Positions 11,901-24,574 are shown, counted from the first letter of the stretch. The stretch is DNA of 64,000 nucleotides from Naganishia liquefaciens (GCA_013423385.1 BLZA01000028.1:124001-188000); one strand, 5' to 3'. The notes: a model not told the origin generated them from the letters alone. Made by a program: numbers and translations.

Positions 11901-14900
11901 ATGGCACAACTCGGATGCCACCGAGGATCATGAGCTGTTCGCCTGCATGATCCATGTCTTGCTCGACGAATACCGATTCATCGCCGAATACCCCGCCAAT
12001 TTGTCGGAATCGTCCGGTAAATTGATAGGCGCCGTGGTTCAGGAACGCATGCTGCAAGGTCTGCCTTTGTTCATTGCGCTTGATTACATCAGAAAAGCTC
12101 TCGAGAGTCAACCCACCGGCAACCTCGACGCACGCGCCGACAAGCTGTTCATTTTCGGTCACACGGCCATCAATGTCTGCAAATCGAGGCTTCACGAATT
12201 CCCGCTCTACTGTAACAGCTTGGTCGAGATTCCGCATTTGCGCCAAATTGACCCTGAATTGGTTTCCATTTGTGAATCCGCGGCCGAAAATATCGATACC
12301 GAGGAGCTTGACGAGCAAGGTCAAATGGCCTCGGTCCAGCGACCCAACATTTTCCCCGCCATTCAAACACACGAGCTGGACATGTCTCAGCCGGAAAACA
12401 ACCTCAACGAGCCTGCGAACCAGTTTTCTGATCGGCTTCTCTTTATCGTCAACAACCTGGCTCCCAGCAACTTTGAGACTAAGATGGAAGACATGAAGCA
12501 GCTGTTTGACACCAGATACTCGCGATGGTTTGCGCATTACCTCGTGAATACGCGAATCACGGTTGAGCCCAATAATCACGGTCTTTACATGCGCATGCTC
12601 GAGCAATTGAACACGCCAATCCTCGAGGATCACGTCCTCTGGGAGACCTACAATAAGTCTGCCGAGCTGCTCAATGCCGAAAAGACGCTGAACGATTCGC
12701 AGACCAAAACTGTGCTCAAGAACATGGCTATCTGGCTCGGAAAGATGACTGTCGCACGAGATCTGCCCATCAAGCATAGAGACCTTTCGCTCAAGGATCT
12801 CCTGTTACAAGGATACGATGCCAAACGACTCGGCGTCGTGATTCCCTTCGTATGCCAAATCATGCTGCAGTGTCACGACTCTCGCGTCTTCCATCCACCC
12901 AATCCCTGGTTCATGGCTGTCCTGCGACTGCTTGCCGAGCTCTACCACTACGCCGATCTTCGGCTGCAACTCAAGTTTGAAATCGAAATACTCGGCAAGC
13001 CATGGAACATCAAGATTCAGGAAGAAGTGGAGCCTTCCCATATTTTGCAGCAGCGAATTGCAGCGAAGGAGATGGGCGTGCGATATGCCCCTGATGGCAG
13101 GTTGCTTCCCCCGGTCACCAACGGCGACATGTCCTATCTGCACGGTCCGGATGGCACGACGAGCTTGCATTCGCTTGGAGCCGCCAAGGCGGATCCTGCA
13201 AGGATGGAGCAATTGATCGATTCAATCACGGACGATTTGCGATTCCTGCCCAGTAACCCAATGTTCTATCAAGGGCAGATTTATCGGCGCATCGCGGTTC
13301 AAGCATTCCAGCGTGCCCTTCGCGAGGGCCTGCCTCACCTTGTAGAGCGAGCCGTCGCCATCGCATGTGGATCTTCGCGAGATTTGCTGCTCAAGGACTT
13401 TAGCATGGAGCGTGACGACATCAAGCTCCAGCATGCAGCTCATCTCATGGTCACGAAGCTGGCCGCTAGCGTCTGTCTAGTTACCAGTCGGGACGAACTG
13501 CGGCAGCGAACAGTTACCAACATCGGCGAGGCCCTTGTCGAGGAAGGACACTGCACGCCGGAAAATATTCCCGAGGATGCCATCCTTGCCGTCGTCTCCG
13601 ACAACCTCGACGCCGCTTGCAATATTGTTCGCATTGCCGCGCAAGACAAGGCTGTGGCCGATATGGATGCCGGGCTGGGACCCGCATACGCGGCTAGGCG
13701 AAAGGCACGCGAAAGCGGTCAGCCATTCCTCGAGAACCAGCCATTCACACAATTGGTCTCCCAGTCGTCATTGCCGGAGCCATTGCGTCTGAACATCAAC
13801 GGTCTATTGCCAATTCAGGACAAGGTATACGAGGACTTTGGTGACCAGTCGCGATTCCAAGTGCAGCTCAACCCCAACACTGTTCCCGACCTTCGATCAC
13901 GCTCCTCCGCCGAGAACGAGACTCCGCTAGGCGAAGTTGTCGAGTCTTCTATCTTGAGTACCAAGATCACCGTTGCGCAAAGCATGGAAAAATTCCAAGG
14001 CATGATTGCGGAACTCGACAAGGCGCTGCAACGTGCGACCGTCACCAACTTGAATGCGTTGCCCTTGCATCACGACATCAAGATGCTCATCAGGGAGATT
14101 CCCGTGACTGTAACACAGTCTGCGAGCACCGATTCGACAGCATTGACATTCTCTCAAAAAGTCGTCCAGTTGCTCTACAAGAGCGAAACAGAGTTATCCC
14201 GTCAAGTCTACGTCAATATCCTACAGCGGCTCTGCGATCAGTCTGCAAAGGTTGCCAAGGAGGTCAGCCAGTGGCTCATCTATGCAGAAGACGTCCGCAA
14301 ATTCAACATTCCCGTCACGTTGAGCCTGATTCAGGCTGGCCTCATCGTAGTAGGAGAGCTTGATGCGCAACTCGCAAGAGTTATCCGACGGGATTTTGCG
14401 CCTGCGGTACTCGACTTTGCCGCTGGCTTGGTCATAGCAGGAGCGTTCTACTCCGAGCCAAGCTTTGACGTACGACAGGTTCCTGCGATCGTAGATGCAT
14501 TGGAGAGGGCCGTGTTGAATCATCGTTCTACGGACATTGCAGATCGTGCCATGCAAAAGATCAAGGACGTTGAGTCGCAAGACAGACTTCCTCAAGGCAG
14601 CCCAGACATCCCTCAAGTCCGAAGCAACGGAAGTGCCGTGCCAGTCGATTTGTCTGGATTGGCCGAGATCGATATTCGCATTCAGCCGGGCCTGTACTTT
14701 TTGGAATGGGTCCGACTCTTCATCTCGCCCATTCCAATCGAATCGAGCTTTGTGCCCTTCATCAATCGGCTCCAAAAACAAGGCATTCTCAAGGGCGAGG
14801 AAGTGTCATCGGCATTCTTCAGAACGAGTATCAGTCTCGCTGTTGAGATGTTCTCCAAAGAAATCGGGTCTCCCACCATGTATCACGGTGTCGATGCTCT

Positions 14901-16346
14901 TTCAAGGTTGATCGTGCTCTTGTTGAAAAATTACTCGGATGCAAACGGCACTTCGAGCGATTCCTCCAAGACCCGCTACTTTGCCAAGATTTTCACGATC
15001 GTCGCTCTGACGCTCGTCGGTCACCAGTCCGAACAGGCTTTCGATCAGCGTCCTTATCACCGATTCTTCTCCAGTTTGCTGTACGATCTACGATCGCTTG
15101 AAAGCAGCTTCCCCAGGGCATACGACGGATGTCTCAAGACTTTTGCGTAAGTTGCAATCCTGCGTGAACAGCAGGTCTCTAACGCTCTTGTACAGTAATC
15201 ACCTCGGAAGCATCCAGCCTTCACTCGCTCCCGGCTTTGCATTCAGCTGGGTCAACATCATTTCGCATCGAGCATTCATGCCGAAGTTGCTGCAGCACGG
15301 CAACATCGAGGTACGATTAGTACGGCAACGCACGTTTACCAAGCTGACCTTTGACTTAGGGACGAGACGACTTTTACCGAGTTCTCATGGCATTGTTCAA
15401 GTTCCTCAATCCGTTCCTGCAAAATGCCTCATTGACGCCCGCTTCGAGAGCGCTCTTCCAAGCGACGCTCCGAATTTTGATTGTCATACTGCACGATTTC
15501 CCCGATTTCTTGCAAGAATACTACATCGGTCTTTGCGCTGCCATCCCGGCAAATTGCATTCAGCTGCGAAATGTTGTCTTATGCGCGTACGCCGAGGGCA
15601 CCCCGATTCCCCAAGACTTGAAGGGTTTCGCCAATCTTCCGGCTCTCCCCGAGTATAATCAGGTCCCCAACATTCGCACGGACTACACCAGGTTTTTGGA
15701 CGAAACTCAGATCCGAGCGCCTATCGACGCCTTCCTGCAGAGCGGCTCTCTACCGGTGTCCACCTTGATTAGGGAGTTGCGCAACCGGATCGCAATTTCT
15801 GTCATTACGCAAGATGGCAGTCCCGGTGTCGAGTACAATCTCACATTGCTGTACTCGTTCAGTCTCTACGTCGGCTCATCGGCCGTCCTGAGGTCTCTCC
15901 ATAACACTGGCGAAATTCAGTACAATCCATCCTACCGAGAAGTCGAATTGTTGAATCACGTGGTTTCGTCTCTGGACGCTGAAGGTGAGTACTTTGTGTC
16001 TCCAATCGAATGATGATTGAGCCCTCTTTCAGGTCAATATCACTTCCTCAATTCGATTGTCAACCAGCTCCGATACCCCAACGCGCACACGATCTGGTTC
16101 AGCTTCTACGTCTTGGATCTCTTCAGGCAAGCCTCCGAGACGAGTGGCATTCCCGAGAGAATCGCTCGAGTCTTGTTTGAGCGTATCCTCGCAAAACGTC
16201 CCCATCCTTGGGGATTGATTCTCACTTACTCCGAGTTGCTCAACAATCCGTCTTACGGTTTCTGGAACTACTCGTGGCTCAAGGAGAACCATGATTTGTA
16301 CAACCTCTTCCAAAGTTGCGTGCAACACCCCATAGGGTCCATGTAG
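8950..16346 (+). CDS. NOT1: CCR4-NOT complex scaffold subunit NOT1, 2368 aa
   Basis: Central scaffold of the CCR4-NOT deadenylase complex, which shortens mRNA poly(A) tails and represses translation. Exons: 8950-9471, 9521-11107, 11159-11356, 11401-15146, 15196-15310, 15360-15984, 16033-16346, summing to 2369 codons. Residues 1-170 are Pro/Gly/Gln-rich and disordered. The middle is helical HEAT-like sequence. The MIF4G domain that docks CAF1 starts near residue 1110 (motifs LAPSNFETKMEDM, WFAHYLVNTRITVEPNNHG). The CAF40-binding region follows (DFGDQSRFQVQLNPN, near residue 1570). The C-terminal NOT1 domain, which binds NOT2 and NOT3/5, begins near residue 1870 and ends with HPWGLILTYSELLNNPSYGF. 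The ATG at 8950 is the first in frame. Total length fits the family. Assignment is certain. Confidence 0.98.
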
Positions 16347-16753
16347 AGACCAGTTGGATCCGTGGCAAGCAAGGCAAGTTGAACTGAAACGATAACCGAG
16401 CGGGATCTGATCGTTCCTTTAGCACTTTGACGACAATCCATCACGACACAAATTTGTACGACTAAATGGCATATGGTTGAACTTCACTATGTAAAACCGG
16501 AAAGCGGGAATTGTAAATCTACTGTCGAACTCTGACATGTCAATGTATAGACGAATTAGTGATCAAAGGCGAGCAGTGCGAGAACAGCAGAAATGCAACG
16601 AGACCGGCGGTTGTCTTAAGATATATATACTCGGCGCGCTTTCAGCTCGCCCTCGCCCTTGAGTCCGTAGTGCTGAATCGCTGAAGACCGCAAAGGTTGA
16701 TTGATTTTTCATACTTGTACACGCCACTGTACAGGCTACAATGCTTTGACCTC
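16347..16753. other. Convergent intergenic region between NOT1 and LSM3
   Basis: A 407-bp stretch holding the two 3' ends. It has an AT-rich patch (ATATATATA near 16620), possibly tied to 3'-end formation. No gene was seen. Confidence 0.5.
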
Positions 16754-17486
16754 TCAATTTGACGGCGGTGCAATCTGTAAGCATGCGATCAGCACTGCTC
16801 CTCAGCATTAGCAGTTTGAATCTCACCATGATGACTGCGTCTCCTCGTACAAACAACATGTCCATGTTACGCTTTGCCGTCTAGGAATGATGATAAGATG
16901 ACCATCAGCTCTGGCATATTCTGGATAACTCTTGTGAACGCGATTGCGTCTCTTTCTTCCCTGCTGGGGCGATCATTCTGCTCGTCTGATTTTGCAGAGC
17001 AACACCTCAACCGCGCCAAAGGTTCCTTATCGCCGACTTTCCGGATGCTTCCACGAACAGCGAGCGAATCACAGATGAAAGGTGACTTACCCGGACACCA
17101 CGAGCCTCCCCGTCCTCCGAAACATCGACTATCGATACCGTCTCTTCGACTTCGGATAACACCAGATTCATATGTGCATCGTAGGCCTGTAAAGAAGTCA
17201 GGGATACCGTCAGAATGCGGCCAGCCTTCCGAAACTTGATTGTAAAGGTCGCTGCGAATGTAACGCGTGGAGCTTCCCTGCTGCAGAATATCGGTAACAT
17301 ACATGTAGGACTCCTTGCAGAGTTCTGTCTCCTCTCAGCTTGACAAATACTCGCCTGTCGGGCATCTCAGATTTCAGTCAAGGTTATCACAGGTAGGTGT
17401 AGCGCAAAATCGACTCACTCGCTCAGGGAAAGCTTGACGAGGTCCAGCGGCTCGTTGACGGAAGTGGGGATATTTGCTCCGTCCAT
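16754..17486 (-). CDS. LSM3: U6 snRNA-associated Sm-like protein LSM3, 96 aa
   Basis: Subunit of the LSM2-8 ring that binds the U6 snRNA 3' end in the nucleus, and of the LSM1-7 ring that promotes mRNA decapping in the cytoplasm. Five exons were resolved: 17486-17419, 17354-17303, 17186-17091, 16880-16827, 16774-16754. They give MDGANIPTSVNEPLDLVKLS at the N-terminus, Sm1 motif parts VFVKLRGDRTLQGVLH and AYDAHMNLVLSEVEET, Sm2 motif MLFVRGDAVIM, and the C-terminus IAPPSN. All splice phases agree. Four introns in a 291-nt coding sequence show how intron-dense this genome is. Length and motifs match LSM3 better than other LSM paralogs, notably the LSEVEET segment. Confidence 0.95.
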
Positions 17487-18563
17487 TTTCGTGTATGGGA
17501 TGAGGGGGATATCGGTCTTGCGGAAAGTGTGGCTTGAGAATACTAGTCTGTTCTGATGGGACAACGGTACCGATGCAGAGACAGGGTGTGTGTACGATCA
17601 TTTTCGGCGGCGAATAATAGCCTGTAAAGGGCGACATATAGCATCCAAAGTGCTCCTTTTTAGTTTCATGGCTCTGTCGCTTCTCATTAACGTCTTCATG
17701 TCTTCAAGCGTTCCTTTCGACCAATCCTTAGGTACTATAGAAGGCAAACATAGTAATCATCAGTTCTGCTATGAAGCGTACAAGCCTCTACAAATCGCCT
17801 TGGACTGATGGTCTGGCATGAGGAGGTGTCGAAATCCAGCCAGACAACAGCTAGTTATGTAGCTAATCGGATAGAGAGTCACATAGCATGTCATATATCG
17901 AAGTATGCTGCGTTTCAGGTCCTGCCCGCAATCGCAAAGTAGAGGCTCCATGAAATTTGGGTCTAGGCTGTAGTAAATCCCCTCCGGCGAGGATTCTAGA
18001 TTCTTCAATGCTTGTAGTCGCACAGGAAAATAGCAGCGACGACGGTTGATATCGCCACAAGAAAGGAGAGTGGAGCAGGCAAGCATGCGCAGCTATATTC
18101 CAAGGTCGTACTTGTGACATAATTTTGCCTGAGTCAAAGTCCAAATGTCTTTTTCGGGATAAGTCCAGGCGGAGAAGCGTGTCCAGTAGCCTTGACGCAC
18201 AGACTTCATCTACCCTGTGCTTGGCTCACAATGATCACGGTCGCCAGCGATCTGGGAGCTGTGTCCTGTCGGGCATCAAGCAGGACATGATCGACCCATC
18301 GAAGGCGATGGAGGCCAGACCCTCCTCTCCATTTCCGAAATCACTGGCTGTGGGGCAACTTGGCTACAGAATAATGCACTTGTAACTCGAATAATCTCGA
18401 AAAGTGTCCACGCTCTGTATCTGGGATGGTCGACGAAACGGCGTCGTGCCGGCCAGACAGTGCACATGCCGATGCAAGAATGCGCCGAGTGCTTTGCCAG
18501 CCAGTTCTGCAACAAGCCCAAAATCTGAACAGCAGAACGCAACCAGATCGTACTGATTTTCCG
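17487..18563. other. Intergenic region upstream of LSM3, 1.08 kb
   Basis: This lies between the LSM3 start and the stop codon of the next minus-strand gene. Minus-strand frames of about 90 to 105 codons occur around 17770-18540, but I do not recognise their products and see no consistent splice phases linking them. Treated as non-coding for now. Confidence 0.4.
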
Positions 18564-19794
18564 TTACATCACATCTCCCGTGCCCGCGCCATCAAACCTA
18601 TCGAGTGGGTTCCCCCTCGTCCCCGTATTCCTCCTCCGCCGCGTCCATCGTCTTCGTTCGCCCGCGCCTGTTCTGCTCCCACTCTCTACTTCGGCAGGTT
18701 CGTCATTCAGCGGTTCCGTCATCCCAGACATTGAAGCACTGTCAGCGCCGGGACTGGAGGGCGGAGTGCTCTCGGAGGTTTGGTCCTGGGCGGTGGCACG
18801 AGTTGGCGGCGGAGAGTCCGGGTAGGCGGATGCGCGGGAGGTTGTACTGGCAGTTGAGGGGGATCTTGTGCGTTTCGGACGTCGGATTTGCGGTGATGGT
18901 GGTGTCGGTGGACGTTGAGCGCCCTGCGATGGTTGTCAGTTCTGTTTACTATCTCGCCACAAGAACAGAAGGAGACCCACAGCCATGCCTGGTGCTATTT
19001 CTTCGCGCGTTTCTTCCTCGACGACTCCGACGAAAATTCCTGTTTGACCACCCGTATTGCTCCGAAGTCCCCACTCGGACCATATTGTTTTCGTGTTCCT
19101 CAGGGCGTTTGGAGCTGCCCCGATCATTTAGTATACGTTCTTTCTCACTTGTCAAGACATACCTAGACCTAGACGATCAAGTAGTCGCTGTACCTCAGGA
19201 GCTGCACGGCCACTAGCCTTGCTGAGACTAATTTGCCCAAAGCTAGCGGTTGGCGGATGGGAAAGAAGCTCTGGCCGACCGTGAGGATATGATGGGTGGA
19301 TTTTTGTAGGGAGGACTATGGAAAATCAGGTCGTGTTGTTCTTGATGCTGAAGAGGAACTCACTTTCGTCATTCTCTAGCCTTGGCGGTTCGTGCTCCGG
19401 CGGAATCTCGATGACTGGCGGCATATTCACATGAGTGTCCGTGGCATCTTTCTGACGGCGAAAACTCACCTTCATCCCATCCAGGCATGACGCCGAATCC
19501 CATCTCTTCGTCCTCGGTGCGAAACTCGAGCATACGCACGGCGTCATCCGACATGTGTAGGTTGCAGTATCGGTTGTCCTGCAGGATTGGGCGTAAGACG
19601 GTGTAAGACTGTGTTTGTGGAGTACTCACTGTCATGCTTTGGTGGTGATATGGTTGGATGCTAAACTTGCAGCGAGTGTCGACGACAAGCTGGATTCGAC
19701 CGACGGTGCTGATGGTGGATAATGCATTGCGCTCCTGTCTCAGCGGGAAGGGAAAATGCGCGGAATTTAAGGGGCATTTTAGGGACAGCGACAT
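18564..19794 (-). CDS. Unrecognised protein, 308 aa, six exons
   Basis: Exons 19794-19630, 19578-19470, 19414-19364, 19270-19163, 19114-18981 and 18923-18564 join with matching phases into 309 codons, and every intron has GT..AG ends. One intron has a TACTAA-like branch point. This agreement is good evidence for a real gene. The N-terminal half looks globular with beta-strand-like segments (STVGRIQLVVDTRCKFSI, MSDDAVRMLEF), then an acidic stretch (FRTEDEEMG). The middle has a predicted helix (APEVQRLLDRLGL). The last 120 residues are Pro/Ser/Arg-rich and disordered with a basic RRPKRTR patch. A short upstream exon could extend the N-terminus (a frame with STLDALSALD lies just 5'). I do not recognise the family. 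Confidence 0.65.
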
Positions 19795-20112
19795 CCAACG
19801 CGCTCAACGCGTCGAGGGTAGATTCTCCCTGGATCATCTGCGTCCATTATATCCATCTCTTCGTTCGACACTGTGACCGTCAGTCGTCCACTTCGCGCTC
19901 TATCTCTACTCCCATCGCAAACGACCACAGCAATCCGATCCCTCTATCCTGCAATACGCTCGGTATCAAATTCAGTATTGACCTTGGCCTTCCAGTCGAG
20001 ATCTTTTTGAGGCGTACTCGTGACAACAATCGCAGCTGGAGCATCAAGTTCGGCCTACCACTTTGTCCGCAACTGGCATCCGGAAGGAATCAGGCTACGA
20101 GTACCCACAAAC
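19795..20112. promoter_or_regulatory. Divergent region between the 308-aa gene and gamma-tubulin
   Basis: 318 bp between divergent starts, presumed to hold both promoters. No TATA box or repeat stands out. Part of it may encode a further first exon of the minus-strand gene. Confidence 0.4.
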
Positions 20113-22273
20113 ATGCCACGGGAGATTATCTCGCTGCAGGCAGGACAGGCGGGAAATCAGAGTACGTCTCTCTCCTTGTTTACTTTTTCGTCAATTGGGT
20201 TTATGCCGGCGGCTCGCGGTGGTATCGCTGGTGATGTGGATATCTCATCGGTCGGAAGCATGGTAGCTGTGCTTTTGCGGAAGAGAGGTGGCTGGGACTC
20301 GGGCATCGCAGGAAACTGGAATGGGAATGAGGAGGTGTTTTGGTGTGCTTCCGGCGATGTCTGTTCAGAGCTGATGAGCACCTTTCGACATTGCCGTATC
20401 AACACATTCCAACATTGTATCGTTGCATCGTGTCTCCCCTGATTTCGAAACAGTCGGCTCCGAGGTGCGTATAACAGCGGCGAAAATGTAGACGCAACTC
20501 ATTCTTGACCCCCTGTCTGTGCAGTTCTGGAAAAAGCTATGTGCGGAACACGGCATTGCACCAGATGGAACGCTTGAAGACTGGGCCGTCCAAGGCACAT
20601 CTTCTCTGTCGTCACAATCCACCCATACGCTGGCACACATGCAGCCACCCTCACCGACGAACCCGAATGCAACGGCACCGGCGGCGAGTGGATCGGCAGC
20701 GCCATGGACGCACGGGGTGATGGATCGCAAGGATGGGTTCTTCTATCAGGCGGATGATGACCATTATGTGCCGAGGGCGATCTTGATCGATACAGAGCCA
20801 AGAGTAGGTCGATCCCAAATGCCAGATCCGGACGTAGACTCATCTCCGTGCTTTGCGTCAGGTTCTTAACAATATTCGGTCATCACCGTTCAAGGACCTG
20901 TTCAACCCAGAGAACTTTTACCTTTCCAAGTCGGGCGGTGGAGCGGGGAACAATTGGGCCAAGGGATTCGAGTTGGGCGAAGAGGGCAAAGAGGAATTGA
21001 TGGAATTGATCAATAGAGAGGCAGACGGCAGTGATAGTCTAGAAGTGAGTCTGTAACGAACGCTTGTGGTCTGGTCTGACCATGTTTCAGGGCTTCATGA
21101 TGACGCACTCGATAGCAGGCGGCACCGGTTCTGGACTTGGCTCCTACCTGCTCGAACGTCTGTCGGATCACTTCCCAAAGAAACTCTTGCATACGTATAG
21201 CGTCTTTCCCGGCGACGGGGATGTCGTCGTACAACCGTACAATAACCTGCTGGCGACCAAGCGCCTTGTGGAACATGCGGACAGTGTGATCATGGTAGAC
21301 AATCTCGCACTACACAAGCTGGTTGAGGATAACATGGAGTTATCGGAGGCGAGTTTCAGGCAGACAAATCAGCTGGTATGTAGGTCCTGGTGTGTGGCGG
21401 ACATGCGGCTGAATGTTTGTAGGTCTCGACGGTTATGGCGGCTTCAACAACGACGCTACGATATCCTGGATACATGAACAACGACTTGGTTGGACTGGTT
21501 TCTTCGCTGATTCCAACGCCGCGGTGTCATTTCCTGATGACTGCATATACGCCATTTACAGGCGATGACATTGACAAGGTATGTCTTTCGCTTCAAGTCG
21601 CGCATCCGCTAACATTGCATCAGGGCAAGTCTGTGAGGAGAACGACGGTGCTGGACGTAATGAGGAGATTACTGCAGCCCAAGAACCGACTAGTTTCCAC
21701 GCCGTTCAACCAGCCGAGTTGTTACATGTCGATCCTCAATATCATTCAGGGCGATGTTGATCCGACCGATGTGAGTCGCTTGAGAGCGTTGTGTCTGGCA
21801 GATCTGACCGTCCTTCTCAGGTTCACAAATCGCTGCTGCGGATCCGGGAACGACAGCTGGCAAACTTTATACCTTGGGGTGCGGCGTCGATTCAGGTGGC
21901 TCTTGCCAAGAAATCTCCCTACGTTCAGTCGAATCATAGGGTGAGCGGCCTGATGATTGCGAATCATACGGGTATCCATGTGGTATGTCTGTTTGTCGAG
22001 TATCTACTTGCATGCTAACGACGGGCACAGCGATTCTCGCGCATGCTGCGAGAGTACGATCAAGCGAGGCGTATTGGCTCGTACCTGCACCAATACAAGC
22101 AGTACCCAATGTTTTCCAAGGATTTCGGAGAATTCGATGATGCGAGGTGCGTCTTCGCGATATGTGTGGTTGTACGGCACTGATTTGCTTGTAGGGAGAT
22201 CGTCGCGGATCTTGTTGACGAGTACAAGGCAGCAGAGCATGAGAATTATCTGGATTACGGGAATGGAAGCTAG
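20113..22273 (+). CDS. Gamma-tubulin, 488 aa
   Basis: Nucleates microtubules at spindle pole bodies as part of the gamma-tubulin complex. Ten exons: 20113-20161, 20454-20464, 20525-20803, 20862-21044, 21091-21375, 21423-21578, 21624-21770, 21821-21982, 22031-22146, 22195-22273, totalling 489 codons. The start [16 protein letters not shown] is gamma-specific. The GTP-binding signature [15 protein letters not shown] is intact, as are [26 protein letters not shown] and the C-terminal [10 protein letters not shown]. Two oddities: the usual Cys of GQCGNQ is Ala, and a Pro/Ala/Ser-rich insert of about 30 residues follows EDWAVQG near residue 45. The second exon is only 11 nt. Intron 1 (20162-20453, 292 nt) is longer than average. 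The ring of conserved motifs makes the assignment secure. Confidence 0.97.
20454..20464 (+). other. 11-nt microexon in gamma-tubulin
   Basis: TCGGCTCCGAG, preceded by AAACAG and followed by the donor GTGCGT. With the trailing A of exon 1 it encodes IGSE, completing GNQIGSEFWKKL, a nearly invariant gamma-tubulin motif. Skipping it would shift the frame at residue 17. Confidence 0.9.
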
Positions 22274-22386
22274 AGGATACAATTCGATGGGTTCGCGTTG
22301 TAGGGATACAAGTATAATCAAGCTGTCAATCATGGGCGCCGTTTTTCTTGATAGATGCGCCGAGTGGATACGTTGCCTGTACCACA

Positions 22387-24574
22387 TCAGCCGTTGATCC
22401 GACCGCCCTTCTCGTACTCACCTTCATTGTCACACACGATCAATACATTCCCTTCATCGTATACCAAGATCTCTGTCTCGAGATCCCAGTGCTCGAGTCC
22501 AGAGCCTCCACCCAACAGCTCCCGTTTCTGCTTTCCCGTAAGTCGGCCCTGCCCATCCCGCCGCGTCGACTTGAAGACATCCTCCTCTGCGTTATCCGCC
22601 ATGTCGTTCAAGATCCGATGCAGCTCTTTTCGCGAAATCGGCTCGCCTTCGTCTGCATCGGAAGACGATTTCCCGATGGACGCATCGCCGCGCTCGGGCT
22701 CGTCACCATCAAGGAATTCGTCAGACGTGGAACCGTAGCGCTGAACGAGCCACGTCAGCGGTTTGAGAAGCGTTGTTTGTTCCGTCGCTTCTGGCAGCTC
22801 GCCGTCGCCTCCTGTGCGGATGAGGTTCTTGGGATGCCAGACGGGATGCACAGAGCTGGCGAGAAGGAAGGTGGGCACAGTAACGCCGTGAACGATGGTG
22901 CTCGTAAAGACGATAAAGGAGACGACAGTGTATAGCTCGGACTTGAGAATGTTTTCGGTGGAGAGGTCTTCGGCGGCTTTCAGTGCGTAATAAATCGCGC
23001 CGATTCCCATCTACGGGGGATCAGACCCGGCGGAAAGGAAGGATGCGAATGGACTCACGGGTCCAAACCATCCCGTGAACGTTGATTCCTTGGTCGTCTT
23101 GATGAGCGGAATCCACCGCTTGAGCGCCAGCATGATAGGTAATCGCCTGAATAACATGACGAGCACCGCAAACCCGACGAGTTTACCCAGCGCGACGGCC
23201 GAATAGCCCGAGTGCGCGTGGGAGAGCCATGCGTGCCATGGCAGGACGGTACCGAGGGTGAGAAAGACGCCGATATCGAGCAAGTTGTCGATGCCCTCGG
23301 TAAAGTGGGTATGAAGTTCTTCGTTGCGGAACGTACCGTCGCCGCCGAGAACGGATCCGGCGAAGAAGCACGCGAGGAGTTCATTGGAGCCGATGAGGGT
23401 GATCTGCCCGGCAATTAGCCTGGAAAGATGAAGAATGGAAGAACGGGCTTACGGCGCCAATGACGAATACGGCCAAACTGACGGTGTAAACCAGGGAACT
23501 CTCCTTATCGACCAACTCCCATTTTTTCCCATACTCGAGACTCTTACGAAACACCCACCCCGTCGTGCACCCGACGACGATCGCAAACGCCAACTCGAAC
23601 AACAACCCTTCGAGCAAGAACTTGTGTGCTGCTTCTTTCGCCGTCGTCGTCGTTAGGATGGTCAGCGGAAGCAAGAAGTATGGCGTCGCGGCGCCATCGT
23701 TGATTCCGGATTCGGAGAGGAGGAGGTAGCGCACGTAGGGCGGGACATGGCGTTCGCTAAAGGAGCCCTTGACGACGCTTGATGCGAGGATCGGGTCGGT
23801 TGGGCTGTGGGGATTGAGGCGTCAGTGTATAGGCTTGGGAGAGGTGAGGGGACGTACGAGAGACATGCGCCAACGAGGAAGGATTCCATCCATGTGTAGC
23901 GAAATATCCTGGTGCAATGTCAGTATCGTTCTCCACGGTCGAGCTTGAGCGCTAACAGTTTTGCAAAGCAGCCGACGATGAGCGTTTGGGATAACATCAA
24001 GGGACCCAAGAGTACGGCGATGGTTTTGCGAACATTCTTACGCAAAAGAAAGCCGGCGGGGAGGATGGCGCCGGTGGAGAGGACTTGGATTCCGAGGACG
24101 ATACGCGTGAACTTTGGCGCATGCATGAGTATTGGGGACCCGACAGGGAGGAAAGACTGAGCACGAACCCAGAGCAGGACTTGTTTCCCCGTGTCGCTTT
24201 CCTTGCCATCTTCCCATCCCCCAGGAACGAGTTGTATAAAGCTGAACGAGTCAATGCGGATAGCCGCAATGAGGCTCGATCGCGGCTCACTTGAGGGCTT
24301 TGGGACCGAGGATGATGCCGATTGACATGGCCAAGACGCTGTTTGTCAGGAAGAGCTTTCCCCGGATCCAAAGGCTACATAGTCCGAGGATGAGCGATGT
24401 CGCACCGAGGGCTGTCAGGGTGGCTGCACTAGCGTATTAAAATCCGTGAGCGCAGCGCGGCGAGGATGGCAGGGAAATGACGTACATGGCCGTGTCGCTG
24501 TGGACAACTTGGGGATCGGTGTCTTTGCTGTCCCATACGTGGATCCCCGTGTGAGCGTTGAAGAAGAAACCCAT
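22387..24574 (-). CDS. Plasma-membrane Na+(K+)/H+ antiporter, fungal NHA1/SOD2 family
   Basis: Exchanges cytosolic Na+ or K+ for protons, for salt and pH tolerance. The start at 24574 (MGFFFNAHTG) is followed by exons 24574-24486 and 24428-24291, then further exons to the stop at 22387. Family signatures include TNSVLAMSIGIILGPKALK, PTDPILASS, the ion-site motif SESGINDGAATPYF with the conserved Asp, GRDGTF-like GGDGTFRNEEL, and TFTGWFGPMGIGAIYYA. About a dozen hydrophobic segments are present. The cytoplasmic tail is moderate and acidic (STRRDGQGRLTG, HWDLETEILVYDE). The exon between about 24290 and 24120 is not fully resolved. It is divergent from HUT1; the 288-bp gap holds a tandem heptamer repeat. 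Whether it prefers Na+ or K+ cannot be read from sequence. Confidence 0.9.

Noticed and set aside
11749-12777. 343-codon open frame antisense to NOT1
   Set aside because: The sense strand encodes conserved NOT1 sequence including the MIF4G region; the antisense product has no recognisable features.
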